Shown: positions 36,416 through 48,351 of the stretch, one piece after another
Position numbering within the stretch: position 1 is the first letter of the stretch
How the letters are laid out: each line of letters begins with the position of its first letter
From: Legionella fallonii LLAP-10
GTDB lineage: Bacteria; Pseudomonadota; Gammaproteobacteria; Legionellales; Legionellaceae
Assembly: GCF_000953135.1 (NCBI RefSeq)
Contig: NZ_LN614827.1
Location: 370,001-434,000, forward strand
Length of the DNA: 64,000 nt
Direction: 5' to 3'
Translations under genes and position numbers: made by a program
The notes under the pieces: generated by a model
Database searches by the model: none
What the model saw: only the letters and a program-made list of their open reading frames with translations
What the model was told of the DNA's origin: nothing

Positions 36416-36856
36416 TTATTCTGTACGTTGAAATTGAATCTCTATTTTTGCATCTATTCCAGGGGCAACATATAAGGTGCCTTGAGCGTTACCTTCATGT
36501 TCCGAAAAAGTACCTAGCAAATTGCCGAACTCTGTATGGATGGTGACCTCTCCATTAATACAAACTCCATGGAGCTGTTTTGCTGAGTGGTTAGGACAAA
36601 GGCTGCTACCCGAATCCTTATATGCACTCACTGTAATGGCAAAATTTCCGTCTTTGTCTGGGATAGAGACTGTTCCTGAACCATGATATTTACAGCTTCC
36701 TAAAATCCAGTTATATGCCTGACCTTTTCCAGCCCAGCTACCAGAAATATGCTCACAAGAGTTGGTGTTATTTGAATGAAAAATATAATCGGCATGCGAT
36801 AGATTGGTATAACACAACATTACTGTCATCAGTACAAGCAATAAACGCTCCTTCAT
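36416..36856 (-). CDS. Small secreted protein of unknown function
   Basis: A 146-aa precursor with a clear Sec signal peptide (MKERLLLVLMTVMLCYTNLSHA, likely cleaved after HA). The mature part is beta-rich and has four cysteines (in NSCEHI, GSCKYH, SSLCPNH and GVCING) that could form two disulfides. Repeated glycine turns (GSWAGKG, GSGTVSIPDKDGNFAITV) suggest a small beta-barrel like a lipocalin or calycin-type domain, but I do not recognise the family. It is transcribed toward the ligase operon. Confidence 0.8.
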   Translation of the reverse strand: MKERLLLVLMTVMLCYTNLSHADYIFHSNNTNSCEHISGSWAGKGQAYNWILGSCKYHGSGTVSIPDKDGNFAITVSAYKDSGSSLCPNHSAKQLHGVCINGEVTIHTEFGNLLGTFSEHEGNAQGTLYVAPGIDAKIEIQFQRTE

Positions 36857-37415
36857 GTTTTCTCCCTGTTAAAGGTTGTCGCTGATCTTTGGGGTTGGGT
36901 AATAAACTTGATTAAAGGTAAGGATTCAAGCTTGTACGGGCATTTTGAGAAAACAAGTTGAGTTACTACGTTTAATCATTGAGTTACGCTAATATTGATT
37001 ATTGGAATTGTCAACATGCGTTGCACGTTACTGCTTCGTTGAGCAAACCAAGGTGTCGGTATCAATCGGATATTCAGTAGCTGAAGAGGTAAATCAATTA
37101 ACTACTTACGTTCCATTAAGATTAAAGACATTGACAGAGTTTGTGATTAAGAATAAAACTGGCCACAGTCGACTCATTAAGGTTTCTTTTTAAAAAGCAG
37201 AGTGTCTGCGAAACAGACGAGCAAATTCTACTGTGGCGGGAAATTGCTTCATCGATTCAGTACTCGAATCCTCATGTGACTTTCGTGTACACTCAGGTTC
37301 TGCTCTCCGTGTCTACTTGCATTTCCTTCTTCACAGCGAGTTTGGAACGAGGTCTATTGAAAAGACAATTAATTATAAAGATATTTTTTTACAAGCAACA
37401 TACAAAGGAGTAACC
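36857..37415. other. Intergenic stretch upstream of the lipase gene
   Basis: No well-supported gene. A 63-codon frame at 37002-37193 begins with TTG and has no ribosome binding site. A small hairpin GTCTG-CGAAA-CAGAC lies at 37204-37218. CCACAGT near 37161 and ACTGTGG near 37229 are complementary and could bracket a larger structure. Confidence 0.4.
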
Positions 37416-38192
37416 TTGAATCAATCGATTAACAAGGATTTTTTTTTAAAATTTTTACTAATCCTATTTTTTTCTATAGTTGGTATCACTCAAGCCTTTG
37501 CTTTATTACCTAATCATCAATTACAAACCAAGGCAAGTTCCTCGTCATTGCATACCCAAGCCCAACATAGGGGCGAAATAATCGTGTTAATCCATGGTTT
37601 AATGCGAACCTACATGAGTATGGGGCCATTAAAATCTTATTTTGAGAAGCAAGGATATACGGTTTATTATTATAAATACACGTCTGCACGATACAGCATT
37701 CATGAGCATGCAGTTGATTTAAATCAATATATTGTTAAATTATTAGCAGAAAATCCTGGAGCAAAAATACACTTTATTACTCATAGTCTCGGGGGAGTCA
37801 TTATTCGAGAGGCACTAGGGAGGCTGCCGAAAGAACAATTAAAAAATGTCGATTCTGTAGTCATGCTGGCACCACCTAATCAAGGATCTGCGCTTGCTAA
37901 GTTCTCAGTCAAAGTGTTGCCGATGCTTAATTATTTCGTTAAACCTTTGGCCGAATTAAGTTCCGATCAAGCGGCCTACGTTCATCATGTTCCAATACCC
38001 AATATTAAAATAGGAATCATTGCCGGACGATTTGATGCTAAGGTGCCTCCATCCTCCGCTCGTTTGGATGGTTATCCTGAACCTGTTGTCGTTAATGCAA
38101 CCCACACTTTTATTATGAATCATGCTCGCACAAAGGAGTTAATCAAGCGGTTTTTAGAATCAGGTTCATTTGAAGAGAATAAAAAAAGTTAA
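37416..38192 (+). CDS. Secreted alpha/beta hydrolase, lipase-like
   Basis: TTG 37416 is preferred because AAGGAG lies 5 nt upstream and the product then starts with a signal peptide (basic NKDFF followed by LKFLLILFFSIVGITQAFA), giving 258 aa. A longer frame from 37233 would bury that signal. The lipase fold shows the oxyanion segment VLIHGLMRTYMSM, nucleophile elbow THSLGG, and a late aspartate and His in RFDAKVPPSSAR and VNATHTFIMNH. It resembles the small triacylglycerol-lipase/EstA-type hydrolases. In Legionella such enzymes are often type II secretion substrates, which is inference here. Confidence 0.87.
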   Translation: MNQSINKDFFLKFLLILFFSIVGITQAFALLPNHQLQTKASSSSLHTQAQHRGEIIVLIHGLMRTYMSMGPLKSYFEKQGYTVYYYKYTSARYSIHEHAVDLNQYIVKLLAENPGAKIHFITHSLGGVIIREALGRLPKEQLKNVDSVVMLAPPNQGSALAKFSVKVLPMLNYFVKPLAELSSDQAAYVHHVPIPNIKIGIIAGRFDAKVPPSSARLDGYPEPVVVNATHTFIMNHARTKELIKRFLESGSFEENKKS

Positions 38193-38211
38193 AACTAGAT
38201 TACAAGAAGAG

Positions 38212-38234
38212 CGCAAAGCCCTGAGGGCTTTGCG
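38212..38234. terminator. Bidirectional terminator between the lipase and YggU genes
   Basis: CGCAAAGCCC pairs perfectly with GGGCTTTGCG around TGA, midway between two convergent genes. Confidence 0.82.
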
Positions 38235-38251
38235 GCAGGGGGCAAAGACGC

Positions 38252-38548
38252 TCAGATTTTAAAGGATGAAGGGCTATTGATAAATTGTTGTAGAGTTTCT
38301 GTTAATGGAAGACTTAATAATTTATGGCGACTTTCCTGTCCTCGTACCAACATAATTTGCGTTTTAGGTATTTTTAATAGTTTGGCTATAAAAAGGATAA
38401 GTTCCTTATTTGCTTTACCGTCTTGGGGCTGTGCATGAACGGCAATGTGTAACGCATCTTGATTGATCTCCAGAAGTGCTGTCTTACTAGCGTTAGGTTT
38501 AACATACACTTGTAACGTGACACGTTCATTCGTAATTTTAAACCACAT
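38252..38548 (-). CDS. yggU: DUF167/YggU family protein
   Basis: A 98-aa small basic protein of the conserved YggU family, function unknown. It has the family pattern LQVYVKPNASKTALL, then HIAVHAQPQDGKANKELILFIAKLLKIPKTQIMLVRGQESRHKLL, close to the consensus ApP.dGkAN..li..la..l......v.l..G...r.K. It is convergent with the lipase and upstream of the tRNA on the other strand. Confidence 0.92.
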   Translation of the reverse strand: MWFKITNERVTLQVYVKPNASKTALLEINQDALHIAVHAQPQDGKANKELILFIAKLLKIPKTQIMLVRGQESRHKLLSLPLTETLQQFINSPSSFKI

Positions 38549-38638
38549 AAATAATTAATCCAAAAACGAGTAAAATAATTTGCTTTATAATCATACCTTG
38601 GATATAATTCAAGCCAATTTGAATGCAGGTCGAATAAT

Positions 38639-38713
38639 AGGCACGTAGCTCAGTGGTAGAGCACCACCTTGACATGGTGGTGGTCGGTGGTTCGATCCCA
38701 CTCGTGCCTACCA
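38639..38713 (+). tRNA. tRNA-Val (anticodon GAC)
   Basis: A 75-nt cloverleaf with acceptor AGGCACG/CGTGCCT, D arm GCTC-AGTGGTA-GAGC, anticodon stem CCACC/GGTGG with loop TTGACAT (anticodon GAC), T loop TTCGATC, and an encoded 3' ACCA. It stands alone upstream of thrS. Confidence 0.97.
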
Positions 38714-38773
38714 TGTAGCCTGAAATAATAGTAGAATCTACAAGAGCAACTACTACACCGAATATTGAAGATC

Positions 38774-38802
38774 AAAACCCTGCTTTTGCAGGGTTTTTTT
38801 TT
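38774..38802 (+). terminator. Intrinsic terminator after tRNA-Val
   Basis: AAACCCTGC-TTTT-GCAGGGTTT with nine or more Ts following. It ends the tRNA transcript before thrS. Confidence 0.92.
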
Positions 38803-38951
38803 GAATAAAAAGGCTTGTAAAATTTCGAACTCGACAAGTTGATTTTAATAGAGGAATTAAGCAATCTGTTAAAATCAAATTTTAGTGAGGAGTTCCGCGT
38901 TTTGCGAGGCTCCTGAAAAATGCTTTACGGATGCTAAAGGCGGATAAGACT

Positions 38952-40865
38952 ATGCCAGACATTAAATTACCTGACGGAAGTGTAAAACATTTTGAGGCCC
39001 CTTTAACTGTTTATGATGTAGCCCATCATATCAGCCCGGGATTGGCCAAGGCTGCTTTGGCTGGCCGTGTTGACGATCGCTTAGTAGATACCTCTTTTCT
39101 GATTAAAAACAATTGTTCTTTAGTCATCTTGACCGAAAAGCAAGAAGAAAGTTTGGAAGTTATTCGTCATTCTACAGCACATTTGCTTGCTCAGGCGGTG
39201 AAGGCTCTTTTTCCTACCGCACAAGTCACTATAGGCCCAGTTATTGACGATGGATTTTATTATGATTTTGCGCTTCAAAGACCATTCACTCCTGAAGATT
39301 TAGAAGCAATAGAAGCCAAAATGCTGGAGTTGGCAAAAGCGAATTATCCTGTTACGCGTAGAGAATTATCGCGAGATGATGCAATAAATTATTTTAAAAG
39401 TATAGGTGAGGAATATAAGGCGAAGATCATTGCTGATATTCCTGAAGATGAAGTGCTTTCTTTGTATAAACAAGGTGATTTTGAAGACTTGTGTCGCGGT
39501 CCTCATGTCCCTGCTACAGGCTTTTTAAAAGCGTTTAAGTTGACCAAGCTAGCAGGAGCTTATTGGCGAGGTGACTCGAATAATGAGATGTTACAACGTA
39601 TTTATGGTACTGCTTGGGCTGATAAAAAATCTTTAGCTGATTATTTGTTTCGTATTGAAGAAGCTGAAAAACGAGATCATCGTAAATTAGGGAAAGCACT
39701 TGAGCTATTTCATTTTCAAGAGATTGCTCCTGGAATGGTTTTTTGGCATCCCAAAGGATGGACCATTTACCAAGAGTTAGAGCGTTATATGCGTATGCGC
39801 TTGGCTGATTTTGGTTACCAAGAAATTAAAACACCACAATTAGTCGATAAAGTGCTATGGGAAAAATCTGGGCATTGGGACAATTTTAGAGACGAGATGT
39901 TTGTTACTGAAACAGACAATAGACACTATGCGGTCAAACCAATGAACTGCCCTTGTCACGTACAAGTGTATAACCAAGGATTAAAAAGTTATAGAGATCT
40001 ACCTTTAAGACTCTCAGAGTTTGGTAATTGCCATCGCTGTGAACCCTCTGGCTCATTACATGGACTAATGAGAGTTCGCAATATGGTGCAAGATGATGCC
40101 CATATTTTCTGTACTGAAGACCAAATTCAGTCCGAAGTAGCGATGATGTTGGAGTTAGTGCAATCAGTGTACACTGATTTTGGCTTCAATGAGATTAAGT
40201 ATCGTTTAGCGTTACGCCCTGAGAAACGAGTTGGCTCAGATGACGTATGGGATAAAGCAGAAAATGCTTTAAAGCTTGCAATGCAAGGAAGAAATATCGA
40301 GTGGATTGATGCACCTGGTGAGGGCGCGTTTTATGGTCCCAAGATAGAATGTTCTTTATCTGATTGTTTGGGGCGAATTTGGCAATGTGGCACGATACAA
40401 GTCGATTTTTCTATGCCGGCACGTTTAGAGGCCAGTTATGTTGCTGAAAATGGTAGCAAACAAATTCCAGTCATGTTGCATAGGGCTATTTTAGGATCTT
40501 TTGAGCGTTTCATGGGAATTTTAATAGAACATTATGCTGGCAAACTACCATTATGGTTATCACCTATACAGGCATGTGTTCTTACTATTAGTGAAAAACA
40601 GAATGAATACGCAGAAAAAGTGAGTCAAATTTTGCAAAAAAAAGGTATTCGTGCAAATTTTGACTTGAGAAATGAGAAGATTGGCTTTAAAATTCGTGAA
40701 CATACCTTACAAAAGGTACCCTATTTATTGATTATAGGTGATAAAGAAGTCGAAACTGGCCAAGTCGCTGTACGTAGCCGTGAGGGCGTAGACTTGGGAG
40801 TGATGACGATAGATACAATTAGCGATACTTTGTTGCAGGAAATTGCCCGCAAAGGATCTTTATAA
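38952..40865 (+). CDS. thrS: Threonyl-tRNA synthetase
   Basis: ThrRS charges tRNA-Thr and edits mischarged Ser. ATG 38952 gives 637 aa starting [20 protein letters not shown], matching the family; an ATG 7 codons earlier is possible. Domains in order: TGS (1-62), the editing domain with [10 protein letters not shown] (zinc-type HxxxH), class II core with motif 2 [20 protein letters not shown] and motif 3 [21 protein letters not shown], zinc ligands including C in [10 protein letters not shown], and the C-terminal anticodon domain. It heads the thrS-infC-rpmI-rplT-pheST-ihfA set, the classic gammaproteobacterial order. Confidence 0.97.
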   Translation: MPDIKLPDGSVKHFEAPLTVYDVAHHISPGLAKAALAGRVDDRLVDTSFLIKNNCSLVILTEKQEESLEVIRHSTAHLLAQAVKALFPTAQVTIGPVIDDGFYYDFALQRPFTPEDLEAIEAKMLELAKANYPVTRRELSRDDAINYFKSIGEEYKAKIIADIPEDEVLSLYKQGDFEDLCRGPHVPATGFLKAFKLTKLAGAYWRGDSNNEMLQRIYGTAWADKKSLADYLFRIEEAEKRDHRKLGKALELFHFQEIAPGMVFWHPKGWTIYQELERYMRMRLADFGYQEIKTPQLVDKVLWEKSGHWDNFRDEMFVTETDNRHYAVKPMNCPCHVQVYNQGLKSYRDLPLRLSEFGNCHRCEPSGSLHGLMRVRNMVQDDAHIFCTEDQIQSEVAMMLELVQSVYTDFGFNEIKYRLALRPEKRVGSDDVWDKAENALKLAMQGRNIEWIDAPGEGAFYGPKIECSLSDCLGRIWQCGTIQVDFSMPARLEASYVAENGSKQIPVMLHRAILGSFERFMGILIEHYAGKLPLWLSPIQACVLTISEKQNEYAEKVSQILQKKGIRANFDLRNEKIGFKIREHTLQKVPYLLIIGDKEVETGQVAVRSREGVDLGVMTIDTISDTLLQEIARKGSL

Positions 40866-40888
40866 ATAACTAACTGGAGGAAGAAACC

Positions 40889-41425
40889 ATTAGTGCACCA
40901 ACTAAGCGTGAAAATGATCGCGCACGAATTAATGAACAGATCACTGTACCTGAGGTACGCTTAATTGATGTCGATGGTAACCAGGCAGGAATTGTATCTA
41001 CAAGGGAAGCATTACGTGCAGCAGAAGAGGATGGGTTGGATTTAGTGGAGATATCTCCCACTGCCAAGCCGCCAGTTTGCCGTATAATGGACTATGGTAA
41101 GTTTGTCTTTGAACTGAATAAAAAACAAGCTGAAGCAAGGAAAAAGCAAAAGCAAATTCAGGTTAAAGAACTAAAATTCCGTCCTACGACGGAAGATGGA
41201 GATTATCAGGTCAAGCTACGCAACCTGATCCGTTTCCTGAATCATGGTGATAAGGTCAAAATTACACTACGTTTTCGTGGTCGTGAAATGGCTCATCAGG
41301 AACTTGGTATGAAAATTCTGGAGCGTTTACAGGCAGATACTGCTGAATTTGCAATAGTTGAGCAACATGCTAAACGCGAAGGAAGACAATTACTGATGGT
41401 ATTAGCACCTAAAAAAACTAAATAA
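40889..41425 (+). CDS. infC: Translation initiation factor IF-3 (ATT start)
   Basis: IF-3 binds the 30S subunit and checks start codons. The open frame begins at ATT 40889, 8 nt after GGAGG, and encodes 178 aa, close to E. coli IF-3 (180 aa). No ATG or GTG near the N-terminus fits, so a search limited to standard starts truncates the protein by 49 residues (to 41036). The rare AUU start is the known autoregulatory device of infC: IF-3 represses its own message by rejecting AUU. N-terminal [18 protein letters not shown] and C-terminal [12 protein letters not shown] are family landmarks. Confidence 0.96.
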   Translation: MSAPTKRENDRARINEQITVPEVRLIDVDGNQAGIVSTREALRAAEEDGLDLVEISPTAKPPVCRIMDYGKFVFELNKKQAEARKKQKQIQVKELKFRPTTEDGDYQVKLRNLIRFLNHGDKVKITLRFRGREMAHQELGMKILERLQADTAEFAIVEQHAKREGRQLLMVLAPKKTK

Positions 41426-41475
41426 CTAATTATATTTGTTGTGATATGACAAATATTAATGCGGAGTATAATGTT

Positions 41476-41676
41476 ATGCCAAAGTTAAAGTCACATCGTG
41501 GAGCGTCTAAACGCTTCCGTAAGACAGCAAGTGGCGCGATTAAACGTCGTGGTGCTTATAGGAATCATATCCTCACTAAAAAATCTACTAAACAAAAACG
41601 CCACTTACGCGTAGGTGCAAGCAGATTAAAGTCATGCGATGCTCGTTTAGCAGAGCGTATGTTGCACGGTAGTTAA
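41476..41676 (+). CDS. rpmI: 50S ribosomal protein L35
   Basis: A 66-aa basic protein starting [20 protein letters not shown], the L35 signature, after GCGGAG. An earlier in-frame ATG at 41446 would add an unrelated 10-aa head. It lies between infC and rplT, where L20 usually controls the pair post-transcriptionally. Confidence 0.96.
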   Translation: MPKLKSHRGASKRFRKTASGAIKRRGAYRNHILTKKSTKQKRHLRVGASRLKSCDARLAERMLHGS

Positions 41677-41691
41677 GGGGAGGAATAAAAA

Positions 41692-42051
41692 ATGCCAAGA
41701 GTTAAACGTGGTGTGACAGCAAAAGCGCGTCATAAGAAAATTTTAGATCTAGCTAAAGGTTATTACGGCGCCCGTAGCCGAACCTATAGAGTAGCAAAGC
41801 AAGCGGTAATTAAAGCTGGCCAATATGCATACAGAGACAGACGTCAGAAAAAACGTCAATTCCGTGCATTATGGATAGTTCGTATTAATGCGCAAGCTCG
41901 TGAGTGTGGCATGTCTTACAGCCGTTTGATTGATGGTTTGAAAAAAGCATCTATTGAATTGGATAGGAAAATACTGGCTGACATGGCCGTTAATGACAAA
42001 GTAACATTTGCTGCGATTGCTGAAAAAGCTAAAGCTGCATTAAAAGATTAA
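41692..42051 (+). CDS. rplT: 50S ribosomal protein L20
   Basis: A 119-aa basic protein beginning [18 protein letters not shown] and containing [31 protein letters not shown], diagnostic of L20. GGGGAGG precedes the ATG. In other bacteria L20 is also a translational repressor of rpmI-rplT. Confidence 0.97.
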   Translation: MPRVKRGVTAKARHKKILDLAKGYYGARSRTYRVAKQAVIKAGQYAYRDRRQKKRQFRALWIVRINAQARECGMSYSRLIDGLKKASIELDRKILADMAVNDKVTFAAIAEKAKAALKD

Positions 42052-42106
42052 TTTGTTATTAGATGGACTTTTTATTGCAAGAACGTGTTTTAAAAAACAT
42101 AGATAA

Positions 42107-43213
<1,107 letters not shown>

Positions 43214-43346
43214 CGCACTCGTTGTAAAGCAAGTGGTCGCATAAGTAATTTATTACTGCTTGGTTGAAGTAGCCATTTTATGTTGAGCTAAGGCTCTATC
43301 TACAGTTACTTTTCCGAACAGTCATGATAGGTGATGGGGACAATAG

Positions 43347-45728
43347 ATGAAAGTAAGTAAATTATGGTTACATGAATGGGTTAATTTCTCATTAACTGAG
43401 CAGGAGTTAGCCGCTCAATTGACTATGGCAGGTCTAGAGGTAGACTCTGTAAGTCCTGTAGCTGGAGAATTTACTCAGGTGGTTGTTGCTGAAGTACTCA
43501 GTACTAAACCTCATCCAGATGCTGATAAATTGACATTATGTGATGTTAACGCCGGAGCAGATCAGGTATTAAAAGTCGTTTGTGGTGCCAGAAACGTAAG
43601 ACCGGGCCTAAAGGTCGCCTTGGCAATGGTCGGCGCACAATTACCTGGTGGCCTCAAAATTAAAGAATCTAAGTTACGCGGAGAGTTGTCTCAAGGGATG
43701 TTGTGTTCCGTTACCGAGTTAGGTCTTGCTGAACAGTCTGATGGCATCATGGAGTTAGCGGATGATGCTCCAGTAGGTATGAGTTTACGTGAATATCTCT
43801 CTCTAGACGATCATGTATTGGACATCGATTTAACCCCTAACCGTGCTGATTGTTTTAGCGTTTTGGGTGTTGCTCGCGAACTATCTGTATTAAATAAATT
43901 GCCTTTAATTGAACCGTCTATTGATACTGTTACCCCATCAGTAGATGATGTACTTGCTATTAATTTAAAAAATGCTGAAGCTTGCCCTCGTTATTGTGGG
44001 CGGATTATTCGTAATATTAACTCAGAGGCAACGACTCCTTTATGGATGGCTGAACGGTTACGCCGAGGTGGCATTAGGACACTTCATCCTGTTGTTGATG
44101 TGATGAATTATGTGATGCTTGAGCTAGGCCAGCCCATGCACGCATTTGACTTGTCTCAGCTGAAAGGAGGAATAAATGTTCGTTTTAGTAACGAATCGGA
44201 ACATTTAGAACTTTTAGATGGGCAGGAAATTACGTTAAGTGATAAAGTATTGGTCATTGCTGATGACGAGAAGCCTTTAGCAATGGCAGGTATTATGGGG
44301 GGAGCTGACAGTGCAGTTCAAGCACACACGCAAAATGTATTTTTAGAAAGTGCTTATTTTCATCCAGTAACCATAGCCGGTGTTGCTAGGAAGTATGGTT
44401 TATTTAGCGATTCCTCTCAACGTTTTGAGCGTGGTGTTGATCCATACTTGCAAACAAGGGCGCTTGAACGAGCAACATCATTGATCTTATCTATCTCTGG
44501 TGGTGAAGCTGGCCCGGTGATTGAGTCTTGTAGTACAGAGTATTTGCCTGTAAAAAATGCATTTTCATTTGATACCGCTAAAGTGCAGAAAATAACTGGA
44601 CTTTCTATTTCTCTAGAAGAAATGAAGAGCTTGTTAGAGGGGATAGGTGTTACCCTTCTTCAGGATATGAACGGTATTTTTGATGTGAAAATTCCTACGC
44701 ATCGATTTGATATTCAGCAAGATGTTGATTTGGTTGAGGAAATCATTAGACTTTATGGTTACGACAATTTAAAGGCTCAGCCTATGAACACGTTGGTTCA
44801 GGCGGGACAGTCAAGTTCTAATGAGCGAATTGCGCAACAACTTGCAACCTGGTTTCGTAGCCGCGGCTACAATGAAACCATCAGTTATAGTTTCGTGGAT
44901 CCGGAATTACAACAAGCCATTTATCCGCAGCAAGAGTTTATGCAATTGCTTAATCCTATTTCATCAGAGTTATCGCAAATGCGTGTTGGGATGTGGCCTG
45001 GATTACTTGCTTCTATGATTTATAATATTCATAGACAGCAGAATGCGATTAAATTTTTTGAGGTAGGTGTCGTCTTTGATGTCAATCAAGGACAATTGCA
45101 GGAAAGAGCTTGTGTTGCTGGTTTATTGGTGGGCGAACAAGGAAATGCAAACTGGAGCGAAACGACGCGCTATTTTGATTTTTTTGATCTAAAAGGAGAC
45201 CTGCAGGCATTATTCGCATCATTAAAAATAGAGCAAGCTGAGTTTATCCCTGCTACTCATGATGCATTGCATCCTGGCCAATCAGCACAAATAATTGTTC
45301 ATGGCCAACATGCCGGATGGATAGGTGTACTCCACCCCAAATTAATGGATGCGCTCGATCTTCAGCATGATGTTATATTATTTGAAATCAATTTAGCCGT
45401 TTTAATTAATTCCAGCGCGCCGCGCTATAAAACTATTTCAAAGTACCCTCAAATTAGAAGGGACTTATCCTTTTTAGTTGATAAACAGATTAATGCCATG
45501 GAAATTGAAACGGCTATTAGAGCAAGTATCAAAGAAAATTGGTTAAAGTCTTTTGACGTATTTGACGTATACATGGGGAAAGGTATTCCTGATGGTAAAA
45601 AAAGCTTAGCCGTAGCGATGACATTGCAAGATGATAGTAGGACTTTAGTTGACGCAGAGATCAACTCGTTAATTAGTGCTATAATCAAGACATTACAAAA
45701 TGAATTTTCAATCATACTGAGGGAATAA
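43347..45728 (+). CDS. pheT: Phenylalanyl-tRNA synthetase beta subunit
   Basis: A 793-aa non-catalytic and editing subunit. Domains in order: EMAP-like tRNA-binding domain (40-150, [17 protein letters not shown]), B3/B4 editing region with [21 protein letters not shown]5 domain near 400-475, the pseudo-catalytic core (480-690) with [16 protein letters not shown], and the C-terminal anticodon-binding domain (700-793). It starts 133 bp after pheS. Confidence 0.97.
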   Translation: MKVSKLWLHEWVNFSLTEQELAAQLTMAGLEVDSVSPVAGEFTQVVVAEVLSTKPHPDADKLTLCDVNAGADQVLKVVCGARNVRPGLKVALAMVGAQLPGGLKIKESKLRGELSQGMLCSVTELGLAEQSDGIMELADDAPVGMSLREYLSLDDHVLDIDLTPNRADCFSVLGVARELSVLNKLPLIEPSIDTVTPSVDDVLAINLKNAEACPRYCGRIIRNINSEATTPLWMAERLRRGGIRTLHPVVDVMNYVMLELGQPMHAFDLSQLKGGINVRFSNESEHLELLDGQEITLSDKVLVIADDEKPLAMAGIMGGADSAVQAHTQNVFLESAYFHPVTIAGVARKYGLFSDSSQRFERGVDPYLQTRALERATSLILSISGGEAGPVIESCSTEYLPVKNAFSFDTAKVQKITGLSISLEEMKSLLEGIGVTLLQDMNGIFDVKIPTHRFDIQQDVDLVEEIIRLYGYDNLKAQPMNTLVQAGQSSSNERIAQQLATWFRSRGYNETISYSFVDPELQQAIYPQQEFMQLLNPISSELSQMRVGMWPGLLASMIYNIHRQQNAIKFFEVGVVFDVNQGQLQERACVAGLLVGEQGNANWSETTRYFDFFDLKGDLQALFASLKIEQAEFIPATHDALHPGQSAQIIVHGQHAGWIGVLHPKLMDALDLQHDVILFEINLAVLINSSAPRYKTISKYPQIRRDLSFLVDKQINAMEIETAIRASIKENWLKSFDVFDVYMGKGIPDGKKSLAVAMTLQDDSRTLVDAEINSLISAIIKTLQNEFSIILRE

Positions 45729-45730
45729 TC

Positions 45731-46024
45731 GTGAATGCACTAAGCAAAGCTATAATGGCAGAAAACTTGTGTGACGAATTAGAGTTATCTAAACCAGTAT
45801 CTAAGGAAATAGTAGAAAATTTTTTTGAAGAGTTGCGGCATGCCTTAGAAAGTGGCCAACATGTCAAACTATCCGGATTTGGGAATTTCACCTTAAGGGA
45901 TAAGCCTCAGCGCCCAGGTAGAAACCCTAAAACCGGAGAAGAGATTCCTGTGGTGGCTCGGAGAGTGGTGACCTTTAAACCGGGTTTGAAGTTAAAAACA
46001 AAAATTGAAGCAATAGGAAAATAA
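45731..46024 (+). CDS. ihfA: Integration host factor alpha subunit
   Basis: A DNA-bending protein that pairs with IhfB. GTG start 45731 follows GAGGGA by 7 nt and lies 2 nt after the pheT stop. The 97-aa product has the HU/IHF signature [37 protein letters not shown], with the intercalating Pro in RPGRNP. It ends the pheST-ihfA unit as in E. coli. Confidence 0.97.
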   Translation: MNALSKAIMAENLCDELELSKPVSKEIVENFFEELRHALESGQHVKLSGFGNFTLRDKPQRPGRNPKTGEEIPVVARRVVTFKPGLKLKTKIEAIGK

Positions 46025-46028
46025 TTCG

Positions 46029-46343
46029 TTGACTTATTATACAAAACACGTATTCTTATGTACAAATCAGAAACCTGCTGGTAAGCAATGCTGTGCTAAT
46101 TCCGGAGGGGAACCTTTTTTCGATTATTTGAAAACCAGGTTACTGGAATTAGATATGCATGGTCCGGGAAAGATTCGCATTAGTAAAACGGGATGTCTTG
46201 GGCGTTGTGCCTCCGGTCCATGTTTAGTGATTTATCCTGAAGGCGTATGGTATAGCTACGCATCATTTAGCGATATCGATCAAATTATTGAGAGCCATTT
46301 AATTGCCGGAAAAGTTGCAGAGCAGCTTTTGATTGATCAATGA
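46029..46343 (+). CDS. Thioredoxin-like [2Fe-2S] ferredoxin family protein
   Basis: A 104-aa protein with the spacing FLCTNQK...GKQCCANSGG...TGCLGRCASGPCLVIYPEGVWY, the four-cysteine pattern of thioredoxin-fold 2Fe-2S ferredoxins. The start is TTG 46029, 4 nt after the ihfA stop; no nearby ATG keeps the N-terminal strand. It is probably translationally coupled to ihfA. The electron partner is unknown. Confidence 0.87.
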   Translation: MTYYTKHVFLCTNQKPAGKQCCANSGGEPFFDYLKTRLLELDMHGPGKIRISKTGCLGRCASGPCLVIYPEGVWYSYASFSDIDQIIESHLIAGKVAEQLLIDQ

Positions 46344-46653
46344 GTATATTAATAAATTAAAAACATGCATTGCTTTTCATCTGTCATCCTACATTCTGAG
46401 ATGGATGAGGAGGAATAAAAGTTAATGTATTGTTGTTGTAATAAAATACAAATAATAAAGCTTACGCAAAGTATTAAAGTTGATGTGAAATTTGATTTTA
46501 CTATGGGATTTAGTTAGCTAAATAGCCAGGTTAAAATTAAATTTTAATGAATAGATAGAGATTCTGCATAAGTTTTAATGCAATTTTAGAAGTGGAATTA
46601 GGTGTTTTTATAGGGATTTAATTAATTGATCGTAAATTTTTATCCTTTTTTAC
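46344..46653. other. AT-rich intergenic region upstream of rplM
   Basis: No ORF or strong hairpin is seen in this very AT-rich stretch. It presumably separates the ihfA unit from the ribosomal operon and may hold upstream promoter elements. Confidence 0.5.
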
Positions 46654-46682
46654 TTGTAGGATTTTTCTGTTTTGGTTAAAAT
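46654..46682 (+). promoter_or_regulatory. Predicted promoter of rplM-rpsI
   Basis: TTGTAG (46654-46659) and TAAAAT (46677-46682) are 17 bp apart, about 50 bp before the rplM ATG, with AT-rich DNA upstream. Confidence 0.55.
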
Positions 46683-46734
46683 CGCCCGTCCATGATAGAA
46701 AGATTACCAATTTAGGCGGTTCGGAGTTTATTTA

Positions 46735-47169
46735 ATGAAGACATTTAGTGCCAAAGGCCATGAAGTCAAACGTGACTGGTTTGTGGTCGATGCCAGCGAT
46801 AAGGTTTTGGGTCGCTTAGCGACTGAGATTGCCCGTCGTTTACGTGGCAAACATAAAGCTGAGTATACGCCCCATGTTGATACCGGGGATTACATCATTG
46901 TTACTAATGCGGAAAAAGTTACTGTAACTGGCCGTAAATTTAATAACAAAATGTATCATCGTCATACAGGTCATCCTGGTGGTATCAAATCAGTCACTTT
47001 CGAAAAAATGCAGGATAAAAATCCTGCGAAAATTATCGAACTTGCTGTAAAAGGCATGTTACCAAAAAATCCATTGGGTAGAGAGATGTATCGTAAGTTG
47101 AAGGTATATGCTGGTAACGAGCATCCACATACTGCTCAGCAACCCAAGCAACTAGAGATTGAGGAATAG
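46735..47169 (+). CDS. rplM: 50S ribosomal protein L13
   Basis: A 144-aa protein beginning [30 protein letters not shown], with [19 protein letters not shown] and [13 protein letters not shown], typical of L13. It is followed at once by rpsI, the universal pair. Confidence 0.97.
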   Translation: MKTFSAKGHEVKRDWFVVDASDKVLGRLATEIARRLRGKHKAEYTPHVDTGDYIIVTNAEKVTVTGRKFNNKMYHRHTGHPGGIKSVTFEKMQDKNPAKIIELAVKGMLPKNPLGREMYRKLKVYAGNEHPHTAQQPKQLEIEE

Positions 47170-47173
47170 TATT

Positions 47174-47605
47174 ATGGCTGAAATGCAGCAATACTACGGT
47201 ACTGGCCGTAGAAAAAGTTCAGTAGCTCGCGTTTTTTTACGTCCTGGTAAAGGTGAGATTAAAGTTAATAATCGCAGCTTGAAAGAGTATTTCTGTCGTG
47301 AAACTGCTTGTATGGTTGTTATGCAGCCTTTAGAAACTGTTGATCTAACTGACAAGTTTGATATTTACATCACTGTAACAGGTGGTGGGGTTTCTGGTCA
47401 GGCTGGCGCAGTTCGTTTAGGAATAGCTAGAGCGTTAGTTGCCTATGATGAAAAAGGTCTGGTTGAAGATGCTGAACCTAATCCTAATTCATTCCGTAGA
47501 AGACTTCGTGCTCGCAACTTATTGACTCGTGATTCACGTCGTGTTGAGAGAAAGAAAGTAGGGCTACACAAAGCTCGTCGAGCTACTCAATACTCAAAAC
47601 GTTAA
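47174..47605 (+). CDS. rpsI: 30S ribosomal protein S9
   Basis: A 143-aa protein; ATG 47174 follows GAGGAA by 7 nt. It starts [25 protein letters not shown], contains [19 protein letters not shown], and ends in [11 protein letters not shown], the conserved S9 tail that reaches the P-site tRNA. The end is followed by a terminator. Confidence 0.97.
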   Translation: MAEMQQYYGTGRRKSSVARVFLRPGKGEIKVNNRSLKEYFCRETACMVVMQPLETVDLTDKFDIYITVTGGGVSGQAGAVRLGIARALVAYDEKGLVEDAEPNPNSFRRRLRARNLLTRDSRRVERKKVGLHKARRATQYSKR

Positions 47606-47620
47606 TTTGTTTTATTATAG

Positions 47621-47648
47621 AAAAAACCTCGCTATGCGGGGTTTTTTT
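47621..47648 (+). terminator. Intrinsic terminator of rplM-rpsI
   Basis: AAAACCTCGC-TAT-GCGGGGTTTTTTT, 16 nt after the rpsI stop, with a clear T-tract. Confidence 0.93.
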
Positions 47649-47725
47649 ATTTACAGATTCAACATCATTAATGCATGTAGTAGTGGTTAACTGCATGCAT
47701 TAGGTGTATAGAGAAGGGTAACATC

Positions 47726-48340
47726 ATGACAAATGAAATTACTGATCTCAATCAAAACGATAAAGACGGCGCCATTGATGAAGGTAGGCGACGTTTTTTA
47801 TTAGCGTCTACCGGCGTTTTAGGAACTATAGGGGCTCTTTGTGCTTTTACCCCATTAATATCTTCTTGGCTGCCTAGTGCAAAGGCTCAAGCGAAGGGGA
47901 CTCCTGTTCAAGTTGATTTAAGTAAAATGGAGCCTGGAGGGCAAGTTGTAGTCCAATGGAGAGGAAGGCCCGTATGGATTATTCGACGCACCAAAGAAAT
48001 GCTGCAACATTTAACTCAAGCTGAGAGTTTATTACGTGACCCAGATTCATTAGTTGATCAACAACCCGAATATGCAAAAAATAAGTTCCGTTCTATTAAT
48101 CCAGAGTATTTAGTTTTGGTAGGCATTTGCACGCATCTTGGTTGCACTCCAAAATATAAACCTACTCTAGGTGAGTTAGGAGCTGATTGGCCGGGAGGTT
48201 TTTTTTGCCCTTGCCATGGTTCTACTTTTGATCTAGCAGGACGGGTTTTTAAAGGTGTTCCTGCCCCTATCAATTTGGAGGTACCGCCTTATCGCTTTAT
48301 TAATAATCATATTATTGTGATAGGTGAAGATACTGAATAA
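47726..48340 (+). CDS. petA: Ubiquinol-cytochrome c reductase Rieske iron-sulfur subunit
   Basis: The Rieske subunit of the bc1 complex. The 204-aa product has a twin-arginine-like N-terminus (EGRRRFLLASTG) leading into a membrane anchor, then the 2Fe-2S motifs CTHLGC and CPCHGS with GGFF between them. Length is normal. It is first in petABC. Confidence 0.96.
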   Translation: MTNEITDLNQNDKDGAIDEGRRRFLLASTGVLGTIGALCAFTPLISSWLPSAKAQAKGTPVQVDLSKMEPGGQVVVQWRGRPVWIIRRTKEMLQHLTQAESLLRDPDSLVDQQPEYAKNKFRSINPEYLVLVGICTHLGCTPKYKPTLGELGADWPGGFFCPCHGSTFDLAGRVFKGVPAPINLEVPPYRFINNHIIVIGEDTE

Positions 48341-48351
48341 AAGGTTACATC

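Noticed and set aside
37002..37193. 63-codon rightward ORF upstream of the lipase
   Set aside because: TTG start, no ribosome binding site, no recognisable composition or motif; likely chance.
38639..38713. tRNA-Val as an integration site for an adjacent island
   Set aside because: No integrase or repeat of the tRNA 3' end is seen nearby, and conserved housekeeping genes follow directly.
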